Source: a virus. Taken from it: a DNA stretch of 32,673 bases. Shown one piece after another: positions 14,031-19,724 of the stretch (within the stretch, counting starts at the first letter, position 1; each line of letters starts with the position of its first letter). The position numbers and the translations under genes are program-made. The notes beneath the pieces were generated by a model. It was not told where the DNA came from, ran no database searches, and saw only the letters and a list, made by a program, of their open reading frames with translations. The stretch lies in IMG/VR virus record IMGVR_UViG_3300028392_000198, positions 1 to 32,673 of that record. One strand, given 5' to 3'.

Positions 14031-14221
14031 CCTTAACCAAATACACATATGAAGGCGCAGAGTTTGAAATCGCCTATGACGTTATCAAATGTGATGACCC
14101 TAGAAAAGAATGGGTCAGCATTTGGTCAATCACGCATAACGGCGTTGAGTTCTTTGACATTTTGGGCAAAGACTTGATTAAGCATTTGGAAGAGCAATTA
14201 GACAAAACATTGGAGAACTAA
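14027..14221 (+). CDS. Small acidic early protein, paralogue of the next gene
   Basis: A 64-residue soluble acidic protein (MTLTKYTYEGAEFEIAYDV at the start, then EWVSIWSITHNGVEFFDILG and a helix ending LEEQLDKTLEN). It appears homologous to the following 70-residue protein. Both have EF, a W/V-I-x-S core, G-x-E-x-x-D-x-L, and a C-terminal helix, in the same order and spacing. It looks like a beta-sheet plus C-terminal helix. I do not recognise a named family. The ATGA overlap with the 30-residue gene implies coupled translation. Confidence 0.6.
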   Translation: MTLTKYTYEGAEFEIAYDVIKCDDPRKEWVSIWSITHNGVEFFDILGKDLIKHLEEQLDKTLEN

Positions 14222-14434
14222 ATGGCAATCGTTAACAGTACACATGAAGTTGAATGGGACAGGATGGGCAACGGCGAATTTGCCAAGCTGCTTGTTGAAT
14301 ACGAATGGAACACCGATACCGATTCCCTTGTGATTTGCTCTGTGATCTACGAGGGCTTGGAATGGATTGACTACCTCAACCCAGCAACACGCAATTACTT
14401 ACGCCAATACATCAACGAAAGGCTCCAAAAATGA
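14222..14434 (+). CDS. Small early protein, tandem paralogue of the preceding gene
   Basis: A 70-residue protein with the pattern NGEFAKLLVEYEWN, DSLVICSVIYEGLEWIDYL and a C-terminal helix NYLRQYINERLQK. These match by eye the corresponding blocks of the 64-residue protein just upstream, so the pair probably arose by tandem duplication. Its ATG starts one base after the upstream stop, and its stop overlaps the next gene by ATGA. No function is recognised. Host-directed or regulatory roles are typical of such early genes, but nothing here shows which. Confidence 0.6.
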   Translation: MAIVNSTHEVEWDRMGNGEFAKLLVEYEWNTDTDSLVICSVIYEGLEWIDYLNPATRNYLRQYINERLQK

Positions 14435-14619
14435 AATCCGCTGAAATCATCAAAGATTGTGAAGATCGCGCCAATGCTTACAGCACCGACCGCTGCGATC
14501 GGTTGGCCTACGAAGTTGGATGCTTGCGGGCGCAAGTGCGGCATCTGTGTAAAGAAATTGAATTTGCTGTGGAAGAGATCGGCAACATTGAACAGATGCT
14601 GATGGGAGAACGCGCATGA
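14431..14619 (+). CDS. Small coiled-coil early protein
   Basis: A 62-residue, mostly helical protein: MKSAEIIKDCEDRANAYSTD, then CDRLAYEVGCLRAQVRHLCKEIEFAVEEIGNIEQML. Heptad-like hydrophobic spacing in the second half suggests a coiled coil and self-association. It has four Cys residues. I do not recognise a family; phage proteins of this kind with a DRCDRLAYEVG-like core are seen in early operons. ATGA overlaps link it to both neighbours. Confidence 0.55.
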   Translation: MKSAEIIKDCEDRANAYSTDRCDRLAYEVGCLRAQVRHLCKEIEFAVEEIGNIEQMLMGERA

Positions 14620-14852
14620 AATATCTACTATGCCTTGCGCTGGTAAGCTGCGCCAGCGAACCGCCCATGACCGAGCAGCAATTGGTGATGGATAAGAAAA
14701 TCCAATCAATGGGCCGGTCTGAGGTTATTGATGCTGTCAAACAATGTGAGACATCCGGATTGCGGGCAATCACGGTGTTTGGTAAGCGCAAGATCAATGG
14801 TTACACCGCCGAAACCATTGTTGATGTCACTTGCGGCCCACGATATTACTGA
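14616..14852 (+). CDS. Small putative lipoprotein
   Basis: A 78-residue protein with a very short signal peptide MKYLLCLALVSCAS and a lipobox LVSC, so Cys12 is the likely lipidation site. The mature part is polar (about 66 residues) with two further Cys (QCETSG, DVTCGP). It would be exported and anchored to the inner or outer membrane. A small phage lipoprotein in an early operon could act in superinfection exclusion, which is inference. It could be an o-spanin-like protein, but it is far from the lysis genes, so I consider that unlikely. Confidence 0.6.
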   Translation: MKYLLCLALVSCASEPPMTEQQLVMDKKIQSMGRSEVIDAVKQCETSGLRAITVFGKRKINGYTAETIVDVTCGPRYY

Positions 14853-14875
14853 TGCAAAAAATTAGGAACATAAAA

Positions 14876-15028
14876 ATGGACGACCATGTAAAACCTGACC
14901 GTGAATTGGAAGAATACGAATGCCCCGAATGCGGGCGAGACTGTGGGCAGAAAGTCAAAGGCGAAGTTGGCATTTGCTGGCACTTTTATTGTGAATATTG
15001 TGGAATTGATTTTGGTGGTGACTTATGA
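14876..15028 (+). CDS. Small zinc-ribbon protein
   Basis: A 50-residue acidic protein with cysteines arranged as CPECGRDC (16, 19, 23), Cys34 and CEYCG (39, 42), a compact zinc ribbon. I place the start at 14876, where AGGA lies nine bases upstream. An ATG at 14852, overlapping the previous stop (TGATG), would add eight residues and is the alternative. No family name is recognised. It could bind nucleic acid or a host protein. Its stop overlaps the next start by ATGA. Confidence 0.6.
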   Translation: MDDHVKPDRELEEYECPECGRDCGQKVKGEVGICWHFYCEYCGIDFGGDL

Positions 15029-15153
15029 CTAATTACGGTTGGGCTCTTTTAGAAAACATAGCATTGCTCGCTGCCATATGTTTTCTTGTTTGGGTAACAG
15101 GCTCAAGTTGGTGGGCTTTAATGTTGGTTTTTCTTAACTATCGAAAGGGGTGA
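15025..15153 (+). CDS. 42-residue membrane protein
   Basis: A short protein MTNYGWALLENIALLAAICF, then a tryptophan-containing segment TGSSWWALMLVFLNYRKG. It is almost entirely hydrophobic with one or two membrane passes and a basic C-terminus. The start overlaps the zinc-ribbon stop by ATGA, and its stop lies four bases before the ERF gene, whose Shine-Dalgarno (AAAGGGG) is inside its last codons. This tight packing supports a real gene. Function unknown. Confidence 0.6.
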   Translation: MTNYGWALLENIALLAAICFLVWVTGSSWWALMLVFLNYRKG

Positions 15154-15156
15154 TTT

Positions 15157-15765
15157 ATGAAAAATATTGCATCAGCTTTGGTACGCGCCCAGCGCGGGTT
15201 TGCACCGGCGTTAAAAACGTCCACAAACCCGCATTTCCGGTCTAAGTACGTTGATCTTGCCGGTTGCATTGAGGCCGTTGTAGATGCCTTAAATGCCGCA
15301 GGAATAGCCCTTATCCAGCGCACATCTGAGGACAGCACCGGCGTTACCGTGGAAACGGTGTTTGTGCATGAATCAGGCGAAATGATGGAATGCGGCAAGC
15401 TGCACGTTCCTGCCAGCAAACAGGACGCGCAGGGCTATGGCAGCGCATTGACTTATGCCAGGCGCTACAGCCTCATGGCGGCGGCTGGAATTGCGCCGGA
15501 AGATGATGATGGCAATGCGGCATCTAAAACACCGGCTCCAAAAGTGTCAGCGACCAAAACTGATCTTGTGCCGCCCACCCGCATGGCAGTTGTGGCAGAT
15601 GTTGCAGCATCCATTGATGAGCGCATGAGCGCCAATGACTTAATCGGTGCGTTTGAAGAATATTTGGGCATCACAGATGTGGAAGAAAAAACCGCTTTGT
15701 GGGGAATGCTTGACAGCAAAACCCGCAGCAGCATTAAAAAACACGCCGAATCACTTAAAGGGTAA
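15157..15765 (+). CDS. erf: ERF-family single-strand annealing recombinase
   Basis: A 202-residue ERF protein. Conserved blocks include NPHFRSKYVDLAGCIEAV (about 24-41), an acidic beta region ending in LHVPASKQDAQGYGSALTYA, and RRYSLMAAAGIAPEDDDGNA (about 108-128), the ERF signature. ERF proteins bind ssDNA and anneal complementary strands, circularising or recombining phage genomes. After a Lys/Pro/Ala linker, a C-terminal helical domain (about 150-202) follows. The AAAGGGG Shine-Dalgarno is nine bases upstream. It is followed by an SSB-like protein and probably works with NinB, the YbcO-like nuclease and the VRR-NUC-like nuclease. Confidence 0.92.
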   Translation: MKNIASALVRAQRGFAPALKTSTNPHFRSKYVDLAGCIEAVVDALNAAGIALIQRTSEDSTGVTVETVFVHESGEMMECGKLHVPASKQDAQGYGSALTYARRYSLMAAAGIAPEDDDGNAASKTPAPKVSATKTDLVPPTRMAVVADVAASIDERMSANDLIGAFEEYLGITDVEEKTALWGMLDSKTRSSIKKHAESLKG

Positions 15766-15767
15766 TC

Positions 15768-16016
15768 ATGTCAAAAATCAAAATGGAAATTACTTGTATC
15801 GTTGGAAGCTACACCAATGCCGATGGTCAACAAAAGAACCGCTATCAACGAATTGGGTCAATCATCCAAACGCAAAAAGGCGAAATGCTCAAACTGGATG
15901 TGATTCCGCTGAAAGAAGGTGGTTGGGACGGTTGGGCGTTTATCAATGAGCCACGCCCACGCGAGGACAAGTATCAAGGTTTGCCAAAGGAGAATGAAGA
16001 TGACATTCCTTTCTAG
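15768..16016 (+). CDS. Small SSB-like protein with DDIPF tail
   Basis: An 82-residue protein. The core MEITCIVGSYTNADGQQKNR, RYQRIGSIIQTQKGEML and KLDVIPLKEGGWDGWAFINE looks like a small beta-barrel, with aromatic residues that could stack on DNA. The C-terminus is the acidic NEDDIPF. Bacterial and phage SSB proteins end in such a tip (DDDIPF), which recruits partner proteins. Together with its place two bases after erf, this suggests ssDNA binding in recombination. It is much shorter than normal SSB (about 150-180 residues). ssDNA binding itself is inferred, not shown. Confidence 0.6.
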   Translation: MSKIKMEITCIVGSYTNADGQQKNRYQRIGSIIQTQKGEMLKLDVIPLKEGGWDGWAFINEPRPREDKYQGLPKENEDDIPF

Positions 16017-16296
16017 AAACACCGATCCGGTGACAAGTTACATGGCGGCAGCACAGGCCAATGGCCTTGCTAAAGATCACGCCATCATCATTGTTGATTG
16101 CTTGCAAAAATACGGGGCACTTGGCAAGGACGGCATCATGCTGCTGTCCAAGCTGGACAAGAATCAGATCAGCCGCCGGTTACCCGAATTGGAGCGCCAG
16201 GGGCTGATCAAACAAACGGGCCAATTGGTCAAATCATTGTCAAACCGGCTGGAACGTGAATGGGCATTTCAACCACAACAGAGGTCATTGTTATGA
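16000..16296 (+). CDS. Winged-helix DNA-binding-like protein
   Basis: A 98-residue protein. I start at 16000, where GGAG lies seven bases upstream; an ATG two codons earlier leaves almost no spacing. The sequence has SRNTDPVTSYMAAAQANGL, a helix DHAIIIVDCLQKYGAL and then LLSKLDKNQISRRLPELERQ with GLIKQTG. This is a winged helix-turn-helix with the usual recognition helix and wing, as in MarR-like or phage regulator folds. It overlaps the SSB-like gene by 17 bp. A regulator or DNA-replication accessory role is possible. Confidence 0.65.
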   Translation: MTFLSRNTDPVTSYMAAAQANGLAKDHAIIIVDCLQKYGALGKDGIMLLSKLDKNQISRRLPELERQGLIKQTGQLVKSLSNRLEREWAFQPQQRSLL

Positions 16297-16430
16297 GATT
16301 GATTGAAACCACATTGGCCTTGATTGGCTTTAGTTGTACCGTCACGGTTGTGTTTTTTTGGATTGGATACGCAACCTATTGCCCGCCATGCAAAAACGCA
16401 ATGGCAATCTTCACAGAGCATTGCAAATGA
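16293..16430 (+). CDS. 45-residue membrane protein with CPPC
   Basis: A short protein with one clear membrane segment (about residues 7-28: ALIGFSCTVTVVFFWIGYAT). It is followed by the short tail YCPPCKNAMAIFTEHC, which has a CxxC-type motif and a last Cys near the end. If the tail faces the periplasm, disulfide formation is possible. ATGA overlaps on both sides tie it to the winged-helix gene and the next membrane-protein gene. No family is recognised. Confidence 0.6.
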   Translation: MRLIETTLALIGFSCTVTVVFFWIGYATYCPPCKNAMAIFTEHCK

Positions 16431-16555
16431 ACGAAGACAATGATTCCGGTGGCGGCGACTTCTTCATTGACATGGTAAAGACAGTCCTTGCCGTGGGGTT
16501 TTTCCTTTTGTTTGTATGCACCGTTGGCGCAGTTTTGTGGGGATTGATAGCATGA
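16427..16555 (+). CDS. 42-residue single-pass membrane protein
   Basis: MNEDNDSGGGDFFIDMVKTV opens with a strongly acidic, Gly-rich stretch and continues into a membrane segment (VLAVGFFLLFVCTVGAVLWG) ending LIA. Topology would be an acidic N-terminal tail and one helix. The start is set by the ATGA overlap with the previous gene, and the stop overlaps the next ATG in the same way. A role at the host membrane is a guess from the fold only. Confidence 0.55.
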   Translation: MNEDNDSGGGDFFIDMVKTVLAVGFFLLFVCTVGAVLWGLIA

Positions 16556-16764
16556 TTCAAATTATTTTTATTCCTGTGCTTTTTGTTTGTATGAATGGAA
16601 ACTGCGAGTTTATGCAAGCGGAAAATTGGTACAAATCCGAAAAACAATGCCGCGCTGCGGTAGACGCACAAAAAGAAAATTTGCAAAAGATGGCGCTCAA
16701 AGGCGGCAGCATGGTCACGCTGATTGAGGGTACTTGCATCACATTGAAAGGTGGAATGCTATGA
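16552..16764 (+). CDS. Small exported or membrane-anchored cysteine-containing protein
   Basis: A 70-residue protein. The N-terminal MIQIIFIPVLFVCMNGNCEF looks like a signal or anchor sequence. The remainder is polar and helical (YKSEKQCRAAVDAQKENLQK) with a second Cys pair around ECQ and EGTC. Four or more Cys in so short a protein suggest disulfides after export. Proteins of similar layout (hydrophobic start, SEKQCRAA-type helix, late Cys) occur in many phages, to my recollection. It overlaps the neighbouring genes by ATGA on both sides. Confidence 0.6.
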   Translation: MIQIIFIPVLFVCMNGNCEFMQAENWYKSEKQCRAAVDAQKENLQKMALKGGSMVTLIEGTCITLKGGML

Positions 16765-17195
16765 CCGGATTTGATTCAAAACGTAGCGCGGCTGCGGACA
16801 AGTTGCAGGAGCCTGAGCGTGAAGCATTGAAGCTGGCTGTTAATGGGCTAGAAAAAATACTGCATACGTTTGTAAAAGACGGCAAAGTCGTAATGTCGTC
16901 AATGATTCGGAATGAGTTGTTCGCAGAAGTCAATTCACTTTTGCAGCAAACTAAAGCAGCCTTGGCACAGCCAGCGCAGGAACCCGATTACTGGCTTGGA
17001 TATGGATTGCAAGCGCATACAGAGAAGCCATTTGAAAACGCTACCGCTCTCTTTACCACCCCACCAAAGCGCCCGTGGGTAGGGCTGACAGATGAGGAGA
17101 TGTACTTAAATTGTCCAAACTGGTTAAGCCAAGACCAATGCAAAAAATGGCTGCAACAGATTGAAGCCAAACTCAAGGAAAAAAACAATGGGTGA
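16761..17195 (+). CDS. Early phage protein with TPPKRPWVGLTDEE motif
   Basis: A 144-residue soluble protein. The first half is helical and charged (EPEREALKLAVNGLEKI), followed by a Gln/Ala-rich helix. The middle carries FTTPPKRPWVGLTDEEMYL, a phrase found near the end of many phage proteins of unknown function. The C-terminal helix ends in a Lys-rich tail. I recognise the phrase but no activity. The start at 16761 is fixed by ATGA overlap with the previous stop; an earlier in-frame codon is possible but unlikely. Confidence 0.6.
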   Translation: MTGFDSKRSAAADKLQEPEREALKLAVNGLEKILHTFVKDGKVVMSSMIRNELFAEVNSLLQQTKAALAQPAQEPDYWLGYGLQAHTEKPFENATALFTTPPKRPWVGLTDEEMYLNCPNWLSQDQCKKWLQQIEAKLKEKNNG

Positions 17196-17346
17196 AACAT
17201 GGTGGGCTAAGTTTAGATGGTGGCTGTGCGGAAAAATTGGGCATCCGTTACCAAGAAAAGCATGGGTTTATAACGGTAAATACCATAAAGATTGCCGTTG
17301 GTGCGGTCGCATCGTGAGTGTTTCATGTAAGGAGAAAAACACATGA
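17188..17346 (+). CDS. Small Trp-rich zinc-knuckle-like protein
   Basis: A 52-residue protein: MGETWWAKFRWWLCGKIGHP, later DCRWCGRIVSVSC. Cys14, His19 and the CxxC (36, 39), with Cys47, could bind one zinc. The layout resembles small phage proteins of the DUF1660 type (C-x-x-GH plus CxxC), though I am not certain. Four Trp residues in the first 12 are unusual. AAGGA lies nine bases upstream of the ATG, which overlaps the previous gene by eight bases. Confidence 0.55.
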   Translation: MGETWWAKFRWWLCGKIGHPLPRKAWVYNGKYHKDCRWCGRIVSVSCKEKNT

Positions 17347-17975
17347 GTTACATCGTTGCGGCGCTGCCTCCATTGAAATGTTTTGTGCGGCGTGAGTTTT
17401 TGCACAATTTCACCAAAGGCCACGGCGAATTGGAGCCAGCGATTTGGGTCAGCATCAAAGCCTTGCGCGGGCAAGTGTTTCGCATTGAATCGCTGTTGCC
17501 AGCTTACGGTGCGTTGTACGACAAGCTGCCAATCCACGCTTATGTGTGGAAAACAGACCACGGTGATTTGCCCATCGATTTCTTGCAGCTATGGGATTGC
17601 ATGGGCTACCGTTTCACGGTAGTGGAAAAGATTGCTTTGCGTAATTTGGGCGTGAAATTCCTTGGCAAAGACAAGCAATGGCATCATGGTCATTACCTGT
17701 TCACCGTTGATTTTTGCGCTGATGGGCAAGACCTTGACACCGGCTTTACTGAACAAGCCGAAGAACACAAATCGTTCAATTTCATGCGCCTTGAGAATGG
17801 GCAATTTGCTTGTCAGCCAAACAACCGGTGTCTTTGGTATGACCAATCGTTAGTGCCCACAGAAACAAAATTCCCTGATTTCCAAGCGGCGCAGACTTTT
17901 TGGACGGTCGATGGCACACGCAAGTGGTCAGCAGGCGAAGATTGGTTTTACGACATCAAAGAAAAAAATGATTGA
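17343..17975 (+). CDS. Conserved phage protein, MSYIVAALPPLKCFVRREF family
   Basis: A 210-residue soluble protein rich in aromatic residues. Characteristic blocks are MSYIVAALPPLKCFVRREF, GELEPAIWVSIKALRGQ, LQLWDCMGYRFTVVEK, FLGKDKQWHHGHYLFTVDF and EHKSFNFMRLENGQFACQPN. I recall close relatives in other tailed phages, always without a known function. The region around residues 110-150 (HHGHYLFTVDF..D) contains His and Asp residues that could bind metal, but no catalytic motif is certain. It is the last gene of the rightward operon and meets the endopeptidase gene tail to tail with no gap. Confidence 0.7.
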   Translation: MSYIVAALPPLKCFVRREFLHNFTKGHGELEPAIWVSIKALRGQVFRIESLLPAYGALYDKLPIHAYVWKTDHGDLPIDFLQLWDCMGYRFTVVEKIALRNLGVKFLGKDKQWHHGHYLFTVDFCADGQDLDTGFTEQAEEHKSFNFMRLENGQFACQPNNRCLWYDQSLVPTETKFPDFQAAQTFWTVDGTRKWSAGEDWFYDIKEKND

Positions 17976-18392
17976 CTAAGTGATTTTTGCGCCTTGCTGA
18001 AGTTGGGCAAGAGTCATTCCACCCGTATATTGAAAGTGCGGGTATTCTTTAAACGTCTTCCAATCACCAGCCCATTCTAAGCCGCAAGATTTGCCAATTT
18101 CGCCCACTTGTTTCCACATGGCCTGATCGTCCCATATGGCTTTTCCATTGACCAAAGGCACTACATCCAAAGCGCAACGGTGGTTGTGCCATGATTCACC
18201 GGCCTTGGCTCGAGTGACAATGTTGCCAGGCGTTGTGCGGCCTTGAGCGTAAAGCGCGTTTTGGCTTTCGCTGTCGCGGTAGGTAGAGGTCACCAGCAAG
18301 TCAATGCCCTTGGCCTTGGCAGCATCTACAAACGCTTGTGCCCGCTGTTTAACGGGCGGGGCTAGGTCATCCAAACTGCGGGAATTGATCAT
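17976..18392 (-). CDS. Endolysin: M15 peptidase (L-alanyl-D-glutamate/D-Ala type)
   Basis: A 138-residue peptidoglycan endopeptidase. The zinc site of family M15 is visible as S67-W-H69 and D76 in SWHNHRCALDV, and H119 in YPHFQ. The surrounding segments LLVTSTYRDSESQNALYAQG and AMWKQVGEIGKSCGLEWAGDW are typical of phage M15 endolysins. No signal peptide or binding domain is present, so it needs the adjacent holin for release. The usual Gly between the His and Asp is replaced by Arg-Cys (positions 72-73), as in other SWHNHRCA-type enzymes I recall. It overlaps the holin stop by ATGA. Confidence 0.9.
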   Translation of the reverse strand: MINSRSLDDLAPPVKQRAQAFVDAAKAKGIDLLVTSTYRDSESQNALYAQGRTTPGNIVTRAKAGESWHNHRCALDVVPLVNGKAIWDDQAMWKQVGEIGKSCGLEWAGDWKTFKEYPHFQYTGGMTLAQLQQGAKIT

Positions 18393-18796
18393 TTGGCGGC
18401 AACCCCGTTGATTTTTTCAGCAGTACGCATACCGCCAAGGCCAAGCATTCCCAAAAGCAAAGGCATCATTGTGCCCATGTCCATGCTTGGAAATTTGATA
18501 GGGTGACCATAGATTGCGCTTCCCCATTCAGCCAACGGGCCAATGACAAACTGGACGGCAAAGCCTGCACCGCACACCCAGCCAATGCCTGGTCGCCAGC
18601 CGGAGACAAACACGCTAGGGTTTGCTGCCTCTGCCTTGTTGATGTCAAGCTGGCCCGCAATCATCGCCAATTCGCCGGATTGCTGTAGCTTAAAAAGTTC
18701 TAGTTTTGCGGCAGCAGCCTGTGCCGGATCAGGCCACAGCCGATCCATGACTTTGCCACCAATGTCAAGAAGTGCGGATACGGGATCAAGTGCCAT
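18389..18796 (-). CDS. Holin, 3TM (GTA-holin) family
   Basis: A 135-residue protein resembling the family of three-transmembrane holins first noted in gene-transfer agents. It has an N-terminal amphipathic helix (KVMDRLWPDPAQAAAAKLEL), then LDINKAEAANPSVFVSGWRP, a conserved phrase of the family. Hydrophobic segments follow at about 68-95 (GIGWVCGAGFAVQFVIG) and 105-125 (MMPLLLGMLGLGGM). Holins permeabilise the inner membrane so that the endolysin reaches peptidoglycan. It is directly upstream of the endolysin. An 11-bp overlap links it to the preceding membrane protein. Confidence 0.85.
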   Translation of the reverse strand: MALDPVSALLDIGGKVMDRLWPDPAQAAAAKLELFKLQQSGELAMIAGQLDINKAEAANPSVFVSGWRPGIGWVCGAGFAVQFVIGPLAEWGSAIYGHPIKFPSMDMGTMMPLLLGMLGLGGMRTAEKINGVAAK

Positions 18797-19037
18797 TTGT
18801 TTCTCCTACTTTGATTTCGTCCATGTGGCTACCGACCTTTAGGCCAGACAACCAGCCAATAAGTCCACCGACAATGGTTTGAAAAGCAGGGCCAATGATT
18901 TCAAAAATCTTGGTGTTGTCCACTTCCTTGACAAACAGCCCGTGGACTAGCGCACCAATAAGAACAACAACCACAGAGCAAAGGGTTGCGGTCACCATCA
19001 TAGTCACCCAATAAATCAACCGGTCTTTAGCGTCCAT
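18786..19037 (-). CDS. Two-helix membrane protein in the lysis cluster
   Basis: An 83-residue protein. The start at the ATG at 19037 forms TGATG with the previous stop; a GTG one codon earlier is possible. One membrane helix covers about residues 9-32 (WVTMMVTATLCSVVVVLIGA) and a second about 50-66 (FQTIVGGLIGWLSGL). The N-terminus is charged and the C-terminus ends GSHMDEIKVGETNGT. It could be a second holin, an antiholin or a pinholin-like partner of the 3TM holin. No known family is certain. Confidence 0.65.
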   Translation of the reverse strand: MDAKDRLIYWVTMMVTATLCSVVVVLIGALVHGLFVKEVDNTKIFEIIGPAFQTIVGGLIGWLSGLKVGSHMDEIKVGETNGT

Positions 19038-19312
19038 CACTTTGCCCTTTCATGCAATTGCTCAATTTTTGCCCGTATTTTCATGCTGTCAGATGACCCC
19101 ATAAGGGTTGGCAAATTTGCGTAAATCAATGTCAATTGCTGTTTGCTGCAAACCGGCCCTGATTCTTCCAACCATTCCCATGCCTTGTCTGCACGTTCTT
19201 TTGGATCATTGGTTGAGTACATAAGGTTTACAAACTCAGAAACGCTACATTCACGTTTGATCGTTGCGCCGTATACAAAAGCGGCAATTAAAAAAATGAC
19301 AAGGCCGCGCAT
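19037..19312 (-). CDS. Small N-anchored protein in the lysis cluster
   Basis: A 91-residue protein starting MRGLVIFLIAAFVYGATIKR, a signal anchor or uncleaved signal peptide. The following 70 residues are polar and helical (DPKERADKAWEWLEESGPVC, SKQQLTLIYANLPTLMG). Two Cys lie after the membrane segment. It could face the periplasm as an i-spanin-like protein, but no second nested lipoprotein reading frame was found. Function uncertain. Confidence 0.5.
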   Translation of the reverse strand: MRGLVIFLIAAFVYGATIKRECSVSEFVNLMYSTNDPKERADKAWEWLEESGPVCSKQQLTLIYANLPTLMGSSDSMKIRAKIEQLHERAK

Positions 19313-19546
19313 TCATTTGTCGGCTTTTGCTTCTAGCTTGTCAAAGATGCGCTCCAAAGTTGCGTCAATCTTGTCAAACCGGCTTTCGATGTCTGTTTTG
19401 CTAACATAGTTTTTGGGCAAGTCAATCTCAATCGCCTTGATGTCTGCTTTCAATGCTTTCACCGAGTCCCATATTTCTTTACACCACCACCCGACAGCGA
19501 CCAAGACCGCGCCGCCGATAAGGTTGAACACCGGTTGAAATTCCAT
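19313..19546 (-). CDS. Membrane-anchored coiled-coil protein in the lysis cluster
   Basis: A 77-residue protein with an N-terminal membrane helix (NLIGGAVLVAVGWWCKEIW). A charged coiled coil follows (ALKADIKAIEIDLPKNYVSK, then FDKIDATLERIFDKLEAK). Such anchored coiled-coil proteins occur in phage lysis cassettes near holins, and some are called spanin- or holin-associated. GAGG lies eight bases upstream of the ATG. It is the first of five consecutive lysis-type genes (19546 down to 17976). Confidence 0.6.
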   Translation of the reverse strand: MEFQPVFNLIGGAVLVAVGWWCKEIWDSVKALKADIKAIEIDLPKNYVSKTDIESRFDKIDATLERIFDKLEAKADK

Positions 19547-19561
19547 TTATTTTGCCTCAAT

Positions 19562-19723
19562 TCATGCTAATTGCTCATCAGTAGGACGCGCCAGTGTTGG
19601 ATGCTCCCACTTGGCTATGTATGCACCCTTGCCGTCCGAGTCATCTTGCAACTGGATGGTGGTCATAAAATCTTGCTCAGTCAGCGCAGGGTACAGCGCC
19701 ATTATTTTGTCGTAGAGTGTCAT
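19562..19723 (-). CDS. Small XkdW-like protein after the tail fibre
   Basis: A 53-residue protein MTLYDKIMALYPALTEQDF, continuing with IQLQDDSDGKGAYIAKWEHP and a tail TLARPTDEQLA. The phrase YPALTxxDF...YIAKWEHP...PTxEQL is a well-known small phage protein found beside tail-fibre genes (XkdW-like). The role is not known; such proteins are suspected to help fibre or tail assembly. It begins one base after the end of the fibre gene. Confidence 0.75.
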   Translation of the reverse strand: MTLYDKIMALYPALTEQDFMTTIQLQDDSDGKGAYIAKWEHPTLARPTDEQLA

Positions 19724-19724
19724 G

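Noticed and set aside
14616-14852. o-spanin reading of the small lipoprotein
   Set aside because: It is in the early operon on the other strand, far from the holin and endolysin, and no i-spanin overlaps it.
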